A stretch of 64,000 nt of DNA from Paenibacillus barengoltzii NBRC 101215 (lineage in GTDB: Bacteria; Bacillota; Bacilli; Paenibacillales; Paenibacillaceae), in assembly GCF_004000745.1 (NCBI RefSeq), contig NZ_BILV01000017.1:19122-83121 (forward strand), read 5' to 3'. The notes below the pieces were generated by a model. It did not search any database and had not been told where the DNA came from. It saw only the letters and a program-made list of their open reading frames with translations. Below are positions 16,004 through 24,792 of the stretch, one piece after another. The position numbers were made by a program, and so were the translations under genes. Each line of letters begins with the position of its first letter. The stretch's first letter is position 1.

Positions 16004-16527
16004 CTCCTCTTGTCCTCCTCGAGCCATAATCCAACCTTGCCCAGCCGCCGCTTCACGATGCGTTCCAACATGCGATTAATTTTCGTACCGAACCCTTCAT
16101 CCTGGACGGCGATCGGGAGTACGAGCACGGTAAACAACCCTTGCCGGTTCCCGCCAAAGACGTCGGTCATCATTTGGTCGCCTACCACGATCGTCTCCTT
16201 CGGACCAAGCCCCATCATTTCCATCGCTCGGTGAAAAGCTGCGCCGGACGGTTTTCTGGCTGCGTGTACAAACTCAATATTTAAGGGGTTGGCGAATACC
16301 GACACCCGATCCAAATTATTGTTTGACACAATCACGAGTTTAAACCCGCATTTCTTCACTTTCTCAAACCATTCGATCAGTTCGGGAGTGGCCAGCGGCG
16401 CTTTGGCTCCGACCAGAGTGTTGTCGAGGTCGGTGATGATGCCGCGGTAGCCTTGGGCATAGAGTCCTTCCAGATCGATATCGAATACGCTGTCCACGCG
16501 CATATTCGGTATAAACTTCTCAAACAA
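16000..16527 (-). CDS. yqeG: YqeG-family HAD phosphatase
   Basis: A 175 residue HAD IIIA protein with the nucleophile motif DLDNTLV, the lysine-containing GAAFHRAMEMMG region and the acidic VVGDQMMTDVFGGN motif. Relatives include phosphatidylglycerophosphate phosphatases of the GEP4/YqeG group. It starts with TTG at 16527, with GAGGTGA about 7 bases upstream, and is the first gene of the yqe cluster. Confidence 0.92.
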   Translation of the reverse strand: MFEKFIPNMRVDSVFDIDLEGLYAQGYRGIITDLDNTLVGAKAPLATPELIEWFEKVKKCGFKLVIVSNNNLDRVSVFANPLNIEFVHAARKPSGAAFHRAMEMMGLGPKETIVVGDQMMTDVFGGNRQGLFTVLVLPIAVQDEGFGTKINRMLERIVKRRLGKVGLWLEEDKRR

Positions 16528-16591
16528 ATACGTTCACCTCGGTTTCATACGACAAACTATACCATATTATTCCCCCGACATGCTTCTATTT

Positions 16592-16630
16592 TAAAAAAGA
16601 AAACGCCTCCCGCGCAAGCACGGGGGCGTT
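16592..16630 (-). terminator. Terminator of the moxR-DUF58-transglutaminase operon
   Basis: AACGCC-CCCG and CGGG-GCGTT pair around an 8 base loop, with one unpaired base in each arm. On the minus strand the stem is followed by TTTTCTTTTTT. Confidence 0.85.
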
Positions 16631-16665
16631 GACGTTAATCAGAGATCAATCGCTCTACGATTGGA

Positions 16666-18930
16666 TTATTGGCCTAAGGTTCGTTTAGGACCGAGCGGCC
16701 AAGCCTGCTTCCAACCGTGCCCGCCAACCAATCGGGTTGCCTTTCGGGACAGCTCCCGCGCGGCGCGCCAATTCGCAGCAGCCGGGCTTGGACTGGAGCT
16801 GTACATCGCCTGCTCGTATAAGAGAAGCAGCGGGTCCAGCACTTCCGCCAGCTGCGGACGTTCAAGCTTCCAACGCTCAAATGCTTCGCGCAGCGTCTCC
16901 TGGTCACCGCGGGTAAAGCCTCTCCGCTGCATCCGTCTTACGAGTCGCAGCGTTTCGTATACCGTCTTTTCCTCTGGCGTCAGCGGACGGCCCAGCCGCA
17001 ACCGGAGCCAGAGGAAATACAATTCTGAGCGCAGTTGGTACAGGGTCCAGAGCAACAGGACGCTGACGGCCGAGACAAAAATCCGCTGCATCACCACCGG
17101 ATCCAGCTTCGAGAAGAAGCTGTCTTCGGCAGCCGCAACCTCCGTATCGGTGTTCGTATCAACCGTAAGCGTATCTTCGCTCTCTTCCGGTGCCTCCATA
17201 ATCGGGGAAACAAAGCCCGGCGTCGCCTCGAACGGTATCCAGCCGTAATCGCCGAAGTAGAGCTCCGCCCAAGAGTGAGCATCCGCGTTGCTCACATTAT
17301 ATGCCCGCCCCAGCTCCGGATTGCGCATCATCATCTCGTCGCTTGGCTGACTGCCGGGAGCGTATCCTTTAACCCAACGTGCCGGGATGCCCAGCGAGCG
17401 GGCCATCACAACCATCGCCGTGGAATAGTAGTCGCAGTACCCCTGCCGAATTTCAAACAGGAAGCTGTCAACGAAATCATCGCTGCGTCTGCGAGTCAAA
17501 TCCGGCTTGTTTGTATATTCGTAATTTTGCCGAAGGTACTGTTGCAGCAAATCCATTTTCGCGTAGGGCGTCTCGCCTTCTGCGGTAATTTCCGCAGCCA
17601 GATCTTTGACCCGCTGCGGCAGATTGTTGGGAATCTGCAAATATTCCTCCGGCGCCCCTTCTGGATACAAGGTATCGTAACTGGCCTGCTCCAGCTCCTT
17701 AAGCGGGATCAGAGGGATATTGGCGACCACTTTATATTTCCTCGGGTAATTCGGCAAATCCCCGGGATCACGATAGCCGTTCCAGAATAGTTCCGCCTGT
17801 TTGGCAGACCAGCGCATATCTGCCTGCTGGCGTTCGTCCAGTAATTCCACGCTTTCGATAGCGTAACCGCCAAACAACACCGGGTACTCCTTGTCGGTAT
17901 TCATTGTCACGATCTGTTCGACCCGCATCGTTTCCACCTTGCCAGGCTGCTCATGCTCGAGCGGCTCGGCGTCCGGTCCGCCGCGATAGCGTTCCGTATC
18001 CCGGCCTTCCTGCTCCAGATCAGCCCATCCCTTCCCGGAGTAGATGCGCCGGGTCTCACCGCGCCAATAGGATCTCACCGGGGTTTCAATGGACATGACC
18101 GGGCTGTAACTGAATTCGAACCCGTCGCCTAGCGTTTTGTCATCGCGGCTGTAGCCGGAGACGATCTCTTCTTGAACAGCGGATGGGCTATTCCCTAACG
18201 CGCTGGTCAAGGTGGAAGGACCGCCTCCGCCCCCTCCGCTCCGCTTGATCCAAGCCGTATACGGATCGGTCAGCGTAGGTGACACCGACGGCATGCTAAT
18301 CCCGATCAAAAGCACGCAGGCAAAGACGATAAAGACGTTCACCGCGATCTTGAATGGGCTTTGCCGCAATCGTTGCCAGCCCTGCGGATATTTCCGGCGA
18401 TACTCGTAGAAATTGGCGCTAACCAGCCATCCGAGACCGGCGAACACAATCCAGGCTACGTTTTGCCATAAATAATAACGTGTAAAAGAGTCCAAAATCG
18501 TAAACGCAACCAGATGGGCAGCCAGAAACACCAAAATTCTCAGTCGAGTAACAACCAGCCGCAGCGCCGCTTCAAGCAGCACCCAAGCGACTAAGGAAAA
18601 CCAGATATACGGCGTAAAGGTTAACGCCATACCGCGAATCTGATCGGGAAATAACGGGCCAAACGGAACATAAACCCCGTAAGTGGTGAGGATGAACCTC
18701 CAAATGAGCAGCAGCGCGATGATCTTAATCATCCATTTCCACGCTGCCTGTACCGGAAGCAGCCATTCAATCAGAGCCATCAAGATGATCGTGACCGTCA
18801 CCAAAGTGGTCGTGACCGAGAACCACAGCGGTTCCGTAAAATCAATCCATTGCATCGCAATGATCACGATCCACAGCAGGGTTAAATTCTGATAAGACTT
18901 CGGAAGCTGAGTATTGGCCAATAGTTTCAC
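16666..18930 (-). CDS. Membrane transglutaminase-like protein (TgpA/YebA type)
   Basis: The protein has about six N-terminal membrane helices (residues 15-210), a Gly-rich linker (SGGGGGG at 231-237), an extracytoplasmic transglutaminase-like domain (440-580), a final membrane helix and a cytoplasmic tail. Cysteine C499 (QGYCDYYS) and histidine H552 (DAHSWAELYF) are present; the third triad position reads WIPFEATPG, glutamate where many members have aspartate. The GTG at 18930 overlaps the DUF58 stop and has GGGGGG 9 bases upstream; the open frame extends 30 codons further but inside the preceding gene. In moxR-DUF58-transglutaminase operons the role is thought to be in envelope maintenance; the reaction is not known. 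Confidence 0.88.
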   Translation of the reverse strand: MKLLANTQLPKSYQNLTLLWIVIIAMQWIDFTEPLWFSVTTTLVTVTIILMALIEWLLPVQAAWKWMIKIIALLLIWRFILTTYGVYVPFGPLFPDQIRGMALTFTPYIWFSLVAWVLLEAALRLVVTRLRILVFLAAHLVAFTILDSFTRYYLWQNVAWIVFAGLGWLVSANFYEYRRKYPQGWQRLRQSPFKIAVNVFIVFACVLLIGISMPSVSPTLTDPYTAWIKRSGGGGGGPSTLTSALGNSPSAVQEEIVSGYSRDDKTLGDGFEFSYSPVMSIETPVRSYWRGETRRIYSGKGWADLEQEGRDTERYRGGPDAEPLEHEQPGKVETMRVEQIVTMNTDKEYPVLFGGYAIESVELLDERQQADMRWSAKQAELFWNGYRDPGDLPNYPRKYKVVANIPLIPLKELEQASYDTLYPEGAPEEYLQIPNNLPQRVKDLAAEITAEGETPYAKMDLLQQYLRQNYEYTNKPDLTRRRSDDFVDSFLFEIRQGYCDYYSTAMVVMARSLGIPARWVKGYAPGSQPSDEMMMRNPELGRAYNVSNADAHSWAELYFGDYGWIPFEATPGFVSPIMEAPEESEDTLTVDTNTDTEVAAAEDSFFSKLDPVVMQRIFVSAVSVLLLWTLYQLRSELYFLWLRLRLGRPLTPEEKTVYETLRLVRRMQRRGFTRGDQETLREAFERWKLERPQLAEVLDPLLLLYEQAMYSSSPSPAAANWRAARELSRKATRLVGGHGWKQAWPLGPKRTLGQ

Positions 18931-20201
18931 AGCTTTGCACCCCCCATCGCTGCAGGAAGCTCGTGCAGAGAGGTGACGTATATCCCGCGAAGTCCCCGCT
19001 CCTGCAGGGTTGCCTGCCATGCAGAACGTTTCACGGTTTGATAGCTGTTAGACGCACCTGCGGCCACAGTCTCTTCCCCGATTTGGATATGATACGGGAT
19101 CATCTGACGGGATTTGGCTAACCTAAGCATAGCCAGCACTTTATCGTCCGCCAGCGGACTTATGAGGATAAAGAATGCGCCCGGCTGAAATAAATCCGGC
19201 TTCGCTTCTAAGCGATCCTTATAGTTGCCGAACCCGTCTGCATCGATATCTACGAGATGGTGCAGCATCTGCTGTCGCTCCAGATAACTTTCCGCCGGCG
19301 GAAAGTAACGAAGGGACTTGCCCAGAGTGCACAACCCCATGCTGATCCGTTCCCTGGACCCAAATTCCAACAGCGATGCAGCCGTTGATACGGCCAATTC
19401 GAACTGCGAAGCACGGTAATATCCGCTGGTATGGGCGTCTAGCACCAGCACCATCTTAGGCAGCGATTCATGCTCGAACTCCTTGGACTTCCAGGTTCCC
19501 GTCTTCGCAGTGGCGCTCCAGTGAATCCGCGAAATCCGATCCCCGTACACATAGTCACGCACCCCGTTGATTTGAGTAGATTCCCGGCGCGACAACGCAA
19601 TCGCCGTCTCCGGACCCGCTAGACGCGAATTGCGGCTGTACAGCTCCCAGTGAGGAATAAACACCGTCCGGGGAAGAATACGAAACTCCCCGCCGGTCTG
19701 AAAGACGCTGGTATGCTCCATAAGGCCAAAAATATCCTCTGCACTGCAATGCGTACCGTCAAATGCGTATTTTCCGCGCTCGAGCGGCGGCGTTTTGTAC
19801 ACCAACTCGGATCGAGAGCTGAAGTAGGGCACGATGCTATCCTCAAATATCCAGCTGTCTCCGTTATGGCGCCGCAGCGTTTCCTTGACAACGATGTAAG
19901 GCAGGGGAAGGAATGCGGGAAGCTGCAGTTGCAGCTTCACCACCACCTGATCCCCGGCTTGAAGCAACCCGCCCCGCTCTCCAGAGAGCGAGAGCGTCCG
20001 TGAGCCTGTGATGCGTTTGACGCCGCCAAACCCTCCAATCACCCAGTAGAAGCACAGTACCGAAACCATCATAAATAGCATCAGCGAGGTTTTCCCGCCT
20101 TGAAACAAGACATACAACAGGCAGATCAGCCAAACGGACGCCACTCTCCAGAATTTTCGGGAGGTGAGGCCCGCTTTAAAGCCTTCGACCAGCGCGCGCA
20201 T
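18927..20201 (-). CDS. DUF58-domain protein (YeaD type)
   Basis: Two membrane helices near the N-terminus (WLICLLYVLF and SLMLFMMVSVLCFYWVIGGF) precede a DUF58 domain with the GVRDYVYGDRISRIHWSATAKTG signature at the centre, where DxxxxIHW is diagnostic. The C-terminal half resembles a von Willebrand A-like fold (VLVLDAHTSGY). The 424 residue protein is the middle gene of a moxR-DUF58-transglutaminase operon: three bases after moxR and overlapping the next gene by 4. It likely works with the MoxR ATPase at the membrane; its partner is unknown. Confidence 0.9.
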   Translation of the reverse strand: MRALVEGFKAGLTSRKFWRVASVWLICLLYVLFQGGKTSLMLFMMVSVLCFYWVIGGFGGVKRITGSRTLSLSGERGGLLQAGDQVVVKLQLQLPAFLPLPYIVVKETLRRHNGDSWIFEDSIVPYFSSRSELVYKTPPLERGKYAFDGTHCSAEDIFGLMEHTSVFQTGGEFRILPRTVFIPHWELYSRNSRLAGPETAIALSRRESTQINGVRDYVYGDRISRIHWSATAKTGTWKSKEFEHESLPKMVLVLDAHTSGYYRASQFELAVSTAASLLEFGSRERISMGLCTLGKSLRYFPPAESYLERQQMLHHLVDIDADGFGNYKDRLEAKPDLFQPGAFFILISPLADDKVLAMLRLAKSRQMIPYHIQIGEETVAAGASNSYQTVKRSAWQATLQERGLRGIYVTSLHELPAAMGGAKL

Positions 20202-20204
20202 CGG

Positions 20205-21161
20205 TTACCGTCCTATGGCGACCGGTACGTGGACCTGCCGGAGAATTTGCTGCAATACCTCACTGACGTTCCGATGCCCCAGACGGGACTCGGGACGCAG
20301 CAGAATCCGGTGCTCCAGCACGAATGGCGCCAGCGTCTTAATATCATCGGGCAGCACATAATCCCGTTCCTCTAGGTAAGCATAAGCCTTGGCTGCAGCC
20401 ATAAAAGCGAGCGAAGCACGCGGCGAGGCCCCCAGCAGGACATCTTCATGCTCCCGTGTCCGACGGACGATCTCCAGCAAGTAATCGGCAAGCGGTTCGC
20501 TGATATGCACGCGCTGAACCTCGCGTTGAATCTCGGCGATCTCTTCCATCGTTGTAACCGATTTCAACTGTTCTGCCGGCTGGCCTTGACTATGAGAGCG
20601 CAGCATCGCTTTCTCCGTGTCAGCGTCGGGATACCCGATCCCAATTTTCATCATAAAACGGTCCAACTGGGCTTCCGGCAGCAAATAAGTGCCTTCAAAA
20701 TCAATCGGGTTTTGCGTAGCGCAGAGCATAAAGGGGTGAGGCAGCGGGTAGGTCACGCCATCGGCAGTGACGCTTCGCTCCTCCATGACTTCCAGCAAAG
20801 CGGATTGCGTCTTCGTAGTTGCCCGGTTGATTTCATCCGCCAGCAAAATATGCGTCATAACCGGCCCCGGCCGGAATACAAAACGTTCTTCATGAGGATG
20901 GAAAACCGATACCCCCGTTATGTCGCTGGGCAATATGTCTGGATTGCATTGAATCCGCCGGTAATCTCCGCTCATCGACTTCGCCAGCGCCTTCACGAGC
21001 TGAGTCTTGCCTGTACCGGGTACGTCCTCGATTAACACATGGCCGCCGGCCAGCAGCGCCGAAAGCAGCAGCTTAATTTCAAAAGACTTTCCTAAAATAC
21101 ATGACTCCAGGTTGTTCTTTACGGCGTTCAAAGTTTGAATCGATTGCTCATGTACGGGCAC
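20205..21161 (-). CDS. MoxR-family AAA ATPase
   Basis: Walker A EDVPGTGKTQ is at residues 45-54, Walker B LLADEINR follows, then sensor 1 MLCATQNP and arginine-finger region LLPEAQLDRFMMKI, all typical of the MoxR clade of AAA ATPases (318 residues). Such proteins act as chaperones for metal insertion or complex assembly and are regularly encoded next to DUF58 and transglutaminase-like proteins, as here. The GTG start at 21161 has GGGAGG 8 bases upstream; the nearby ATG is out of frame. Confidence 0.93.
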   Translation of the reverse strand: MPVHEQSIQTLNAVKNNLESCILGKSFEIKLLLSALLAGGHVLIEDVPGTGKTQLVKALAKSMSGDYRRIQCNPDILPSDITGVSVFHPHEERFVFRPGPVMTHILLADEINRATTKTQSALLEVMEERSVTADGVTYPLPHPFMLCATQNPIDFEGTYLLPEAQLDRFMMKIGIGYPDADTEKAMLRSHSQGQPAEQLKSVTTMEEIAEIQREVQRVHISEPLADYLLEIVRRTREHEDVLLGASPRASLAFMAAAKAYAYLEERDYVLPDDIKTLAPFVLEHRILLRPESRLGHRNVSEVLQQILRQVHVPVAIGR

Positions 21162-21265
21162 GCATTTTCCCTCCCAAATAAGACCTGTATATATCTACCT
21201 ATTTTACATGAAGATAGATAGGGAGTACACTGTTCCCGTAAAAAGCAACGCGATTCCCAAAAAAT

Positions 21266-21616
21266 TTAGCCTTTGGGCCGAACAACCAGTGCCGCAAGGA
21301 AGGAGAAAATGATCGCCGCCGAAATCCCGGCACTTGTCACGTCGAAGATCCCGGTAATTACACCGATCCATCCGTCTCGTTGCAGCTCGGTTAATGCCCC
21401 ATGTACCAACGAGTTCCCAAAGCTGGTGATCGGTACCGAGGCCCCCGCTCCGGCGAACTTCACCAGCGGATCATACCAGCCTATCGCATCCATCACTGCA
21501 CCGGCGACCACCAGCGTACTCATCGTGTGCGCCGGGGTGAGTTTTAGCACGTCAAACATCAGTTGGCCGATCACACAGATCAATCCGCCAACAACAAATG
21601 CCCAGAAAAATATCAT
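21266..21616 (-). CDS. spoVAE: Stage V sporulation protein AE (SpoVAEB)
   Basis: A 116 residue membrane protein with about four helices (FFWAFVVGGLICVIGQLM at the start, AAIIFSFLAALVV at the end). It contains the family segment GAGASVPITSFGNSLVHGA, which closely mirrors the GAGTAVPVTGFANSM segment of SpoVAC. SpoVA proteins form the inner spore membrane channel that moves Ca-dipicolinic acid. The start overlaps the spoVAD stop as ATGA, with AGGAGG upstream. It is the last gene of the operon. Confidence 0.95.
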   Translation of the reverse strand: MIFFWAFVVGGLICVIGQLMFDVLKLTPAHTMSTLVVAGAVMDAIGWYDPLVKFAGAGASVPITSFGNSLVHGALTELQRDGWIGVITGIFDVTSAGISAAIIFSFLAALVVRPKG

Positions 21617-22635
21617 TCTTTACTAACCTCCTGTTCCAGGGCGACCGCGTGCGCGATGCAAGGAATGCTCTCGCCTTGCTGATAGGACAGCGGAGACAAG
21701 AGGGCACCCGTAGCAACGACCAGCACCCGGCCTAGTTCCCGGTTCTTTAATTTTCGTAAAATGTGGCCGTAGGTGACGACGGCGGAACAGCCGCAGCCGC
21801 TGCCTCCGGCGTTCACATACGTTTGTTTGTTGCGGTCATAAATCATCAGTCCGCAATCGTTAAATTCCGTTTTATCCATCAAGACGCCGTCTTTTTCAAG
21901 CAGATCCTTGGCGATAGCATGTCCGACCGAAGCTAAGTCTCCGGTGACGATCAAATCATAATCCTCGGGTCCCCGGCCCGTATCACGGAAGTGGGAAACC
22001 AGCGTATCCACGGCAGCCGGCGCCATGGCCGCTCCCATGTTAAACGGATCCTTGACGCCAAGATCCTGGATCCGGCCGATCGTAGCGTGGGTAATGCGCG
22101 GCCCCTTCCCTTCCTTCGATACGACCGCACAGCCCGCGCCTGTAATCGTATATTGGGCGGTGGCCGGTTTTTGTGAACCGTACTCGGTGGGATAGCGGAA
22201 TTGCTTCTCCACGGTGCAGTTATGGCTGGCCGTACCGGCCATCGCATATTTTGCTCCGCCGGCGTCTGCCAGAAAAGCGGCTAAAGCGAGACTCTCCATT
22301 GAGGTGGAGCAGGCGCCGAACACCCCGAGATACGGAGCTGCAATCGACCGAGCTGCAAACGTCGCAGTGATAATTTGGTTCATCAGATCGCCGCCGATGA
22401 AGAAGGACAGGTCCTCGCGGTTGATGCCGGCATGGACCAAGGCCAGGGCAGAAGCGTGCTCCAACAGTTTGCGCTCCGCTCGTTCCCACGTCTTCTCGTC
22501 AATCTCCAAATTGTCGTAGACGAAATCAAACGTGTGGGACAACGGTCCCTCCCCTTCTTCGGGACCAACAACGGTCGCCGCTCCGATAATGGCCGGTTTG
22601 GAGCGAAATTCCCAGGTTTGCGCGCCGATCAGCAT
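21613..22635 (-). CDS. spoVAD: Stage V sporulation protein AD
   Basis: SpoVAD is a thiolase-like protein that binds dipicolinic acid on the outer face of the inner spore membrane. The family features AIIGAATVVGPEEGEGPL, FGACSTSMESL and GGSGCGCSAVVTYGH are all present in 340 residues. It begins three bases after spoVAC with GGAGGAG upstream, and overlaps spoVAE by four. Confidence 0.96.
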   Translation of the reverse strand: MLIGAQTWEFRSKPAIIGAATVVGPEEGEGPLSHTFDFVYDNLEIDEKTWERAERKLLEHASALALVHAGINREDLSFFIGGDLMNQIITATFAARSIAAPYLGVFGACSTSMESLALAAFLADAGGAKYAMAGTASHNCTVEKQFRYPTEYGSQKPATAQYTITGAGCAVVSKEGKGPRITHATIGRIQDLGVKDPFNMGAAMAPAAVDTLVSHFRDTGRGPEDYDLIVTGDLASVGHAIAKDLLEKDGVLMDKTEFNDCGLMIYDRNKQTYVNAGGSGCGCSAVVTYGHILRKLKNRELGRVLVVATGALLSPLSYQQGESIPCIAHAVALEQEVSKE

Positions 22636-22638
22636 CGG

Positions 22639-23145
22639 TTAATGCACTCCTCCCAGGCCGAAAATAACATGAATCACTCCTACGATAAACGCGGCCACTA
22701 CGCCAAACACGATCACCGAACCCGCCAGCTTAAACATATTGGCCCCGACGCCAAGGACAAGGCCTTCTGCTCGGGATTCAATGGCCGAGGAGCACATGGA
22801 GTTGGCAAACCCCGTCACCGGGACAGCCGTACCGGCTCCAGCCCATTGGGCGATTTTGTCGTATACGCCAAACGAGGTGAGCACGACGGAGATCAAAATC
22901 AGGATCGCGACCGTAGGACTCGCTGCTTCCCGCGCGGACATGTCGGCAAAAGTCATAAACAGCTGCTGGATACATTGGCCAATAAAGCAGATGAACCCGC
23001 CGACCAGAAACGCCCTTACGCAGTTGCGCAAAACGTTGGTTTTCGGCTTATGCTGGTCGGCAACCTGCTGATACTCTTCCTCCGTCAGCAGCAGGTTGTT
23101 CAGCTTCACCCGAGCTCCCGGCTTGTTTTTCGCTTTTGCAGGCAA
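22639..23145 (-). CDS. spoVAC: Stage V sporulation protein AC
   Basis: A 168 residue membrane protein with a charged N-terminus and four to five helices; SpoVAC acts as a mechanosensitive-type channel for dipicolinic acid. The conserved GAGTAVPVTGFANSMCSSAIE segment is present. The start is TTG at 23145 with AAGGAGG 8 bases upstream; a nearby ATG is out of frame. The operon here is the short spoVAC-AD-AE form without AA, AB, AEA or AF. Forespore (SigG) expression is expected, but I could not identify the promoter. Confidence 0.95.
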   Translation of the reverse strand: MPAKAKNKPGARVKLNNLLLTEEEYQQVADQHKPKTNVLRNCVRAFLVGGFICFIGQCIQQLFMTFADMSAREAASPTVAILILISVVLTSFGVYDKIAQWAGAGTAVPVTGFANSMCSSAIESRAEGLVLGVGANMFKLAGSVIVFGVVAAFIVGVIHVIFGLGGVH

Positions 23146-23187
23146 ACGACATTCCTCCTTATTTTCCTAACTTGCACGGTATACTCA

Positions 23188-23487
23188 TTATTTGTCATCC
23201 GGCGGCTTGTTATGTTTGGAAAATGATCCATGGATTTCGGCTCCAAACTGCTCAATGACAACACAAAGAAGCCCGCAGGAATCAAGTTCCGGCGGACTTG
23301 CATCAGGTGGGGCAAGGGAATTGCATCCTGTTATTATAAATATAGAAGGACGATCACTAACAGGATAAAGAGCAGACAGATCACCAGCCAATCCTTGGCA
23401 TACCGTTCCATTCAGCTTAGCCTCCTCATTCGCCCATCGAACTGCTGCTTCTGCAGTATATGCTTTGCTTGGGAGCCGGGTGCTCAT
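23188..23487 (-). CDS. Hypothetical protein upstream of spoVAC
   Basis: An ATG-started frame of 99 codons ends 42 bases before spoVAC in the same direction. The product (…AYTAEAAVRWANEEAKLNG…, …SIFIITGCNSL…, …HNKPPDDK at the end) has no membrane segment and resembles no family I know. Its codons end in A or T more often than those of the neighbouring genes, and no ribosome site precedes the ATG. It could be a small sporulation gene of the operon or a chance frame in leader DNA. Confidence 0.35.
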   Translation of the reverse strand: MSTRLPSKAYTAEAAVRWANEEAKLNGTVCQGLAGDLSALYPVSDRPSIFIITGCNSLAPPDASPPELDSCGLLCVVIEQFGAEIHGSFSKHNKPPDDK

Positions 23488-23655
23488 CAACGTTACAGCG
23501 ATGCTGGAAATTCAGAACACAATCGCTGCATGGACAATCGAAAAAAGGTAGTTCATACTAGGAGAGGAAGATTCAACTTCGAGTGATTCTAAAATATCAA
23601 GTGCTGTAAATCGGGCCTTTGGAACCCGTATCTTTAGAAAAAGGAGAAGCAAACA

Positions 23656-24729
23656 ATGAATGAAAAAACGCGCGAGCTATTTAAAGAACTGACGGAGTTT
23701 CCAGCGGCTCCTGGATTTGAACGAGAACTGCGGGCCCTCGTCAAACAGAAAATGTCGGCCTACACGCAGGAATTCGTGCAGGATAACCTTGGCGGGCTGT
23801 TCGGGGTCTTGCGCGGAGATGAGCAAGGGCCTCGGGTCATGGTGGCTGGTCATTTTGACGAAGTGGGCTTCATGACCACCGGAATCAGCGACAACGGAAT
23901 GGTGTCGTTCCAACCGCTTGGCGGCTGGTGGAGTCAGGCCGTTTTGGCGCAACGCCTGCAAATCATTACGCCAAACGGGCCAATCGTCGGCGTCGTCGGA
24001 TCGATTCCGACCCACCTGCTGGATGAGTCGCAGCGCAACAAGCCGGTAGATCTCAAATCGATGTATCTGGATATCGGCGCGGACAGCCGGGAGGAAGCCG
24101 AAGCCGCAGGGGTGCGGATCGGCCAGCAAATCGTGCCGATTTGCAAGTTCACCCCTCTCGTCAATCCGAAGAAAATTATGGCGAAAGCCTGGGATAACCG
24201 CTACGGCGTTGGATTAGCGATTGAACTGCTTGAAGCACTGCACGGTGAGAAGCTGCCAAATGTGCTTTATGCCGGGGCGAACGTGCAAGAAGAAGTTGGC
24301 CTTAGAGGTGCTCGGACAGCGGCGAACCTCATCAAGCCAGACATCTTCTTCGCCTTGGATGCCAGCGCCGCCAACGATATGACCGGCGACAAAAAAGCGT
24401 TTGGCCGGCTGGGTGAAGGCACCCTGCTGCGTATCCTCGACCCGACGATGATCACCCATCGCGGCTTGGTCGAATATATCCGTGATACGGCGGATACACA
24501 CAAGATTAAGTACCAATATTTCGTGTCGCCGGGCGGCACGGATGCCGGTCAAGTGCATCTCAGCGGCACCGGCGTCCCCTCGAGCGTGATCGGTATTTGC
24601 TCCCGCTACATCCACACGTCCTCCTCGATCATCCACACGGATGATTACGCTGCAGCGAAGGAGCTGTTGATCCGCCTCGTGCGCGGACTGGATCGGACAA
24701 CGCTGAACACAATTTTGGAGAACAGCTGA
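23656..24729 (+). CDS. M42-family aminopeptidase
   Basis: M42 enzymes are dodecameric, metal-dependent aminopeptidases that trim peptides in the cytoplasm. Metal-site motifs are visible in order: [30 protein letters not shown] with the catalytic glutamate pair, LDASAANDM and the final histidine in [10 protein letters not shown]. At 357 residues it is full length. AAGGAG lies upstream of the ATG, and the gene is monocistronic with its own terminator. Some members have been misnamed endoglucanase; nothing here supports that. Confidence 0.92.
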   Translation: MNEKTRELFKELTEFPAAPGFERELRALVKQKMSAYTQEFVQDNLGGLFGVLRGDEQGPRVMVAGHFDEVGFMTTGISDNGMVSFQPLGGWWSQAVLAQRLQIITPNGPIVGVVGSIPTHLLDESQRNKPVDLKSMYLDIGADSREEAEAAGVRIGQQIVPICKFTPLVNPKKIMAKAWDNRYGVGLAIELLEALHGEKLPNVLYAGANVQEEVGLRGARTAANLIKPDIFFALDASAANDMTGDKKAFGRLGEGTLLRILDPTMITHRGLVEYIRDTADTHKIKYQYFVSPGGTDAGQVHLSGTGVPSSVIGICSRYIHTSSSIIHTDDYAAAKELLIRLVRGLDRTTLNTILENS

Positions 24730-24743
24730 ACCTCTCCGATTTG

Positions 24744-24786
24744 CAAAAACCGCAAGGCCTGACATAAACGGCCTTGCGGTTTTTTA
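24744..24786. terminator. Bidirectional terminator
   Basis: A perfect stem AAAAACCGCAAGGCC/GGCCTTGCGGTTTTT with a 10 base loop lies between the convergent aminopeptidase and beta-galactosidase genes. Confidence 0.92.
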
Positions 24787-24792
24787 TGGTCT

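Noticed and set aside
18931..19020. Longer start for the transglutaminase-like gene
   Set aside because: The extra codons lie inside the DUF58 gene; the GTG at 18930 has GGGGGG upstream and gives a normal membrane N-terminus.
23230..23586. Plus-strand frame of 118 codons opposite the hypothetical gene near spoVAC
   Set aside because: Rich in Arg, Cys and Ser with no family resemblance and no ribosome site; judged a shadow.
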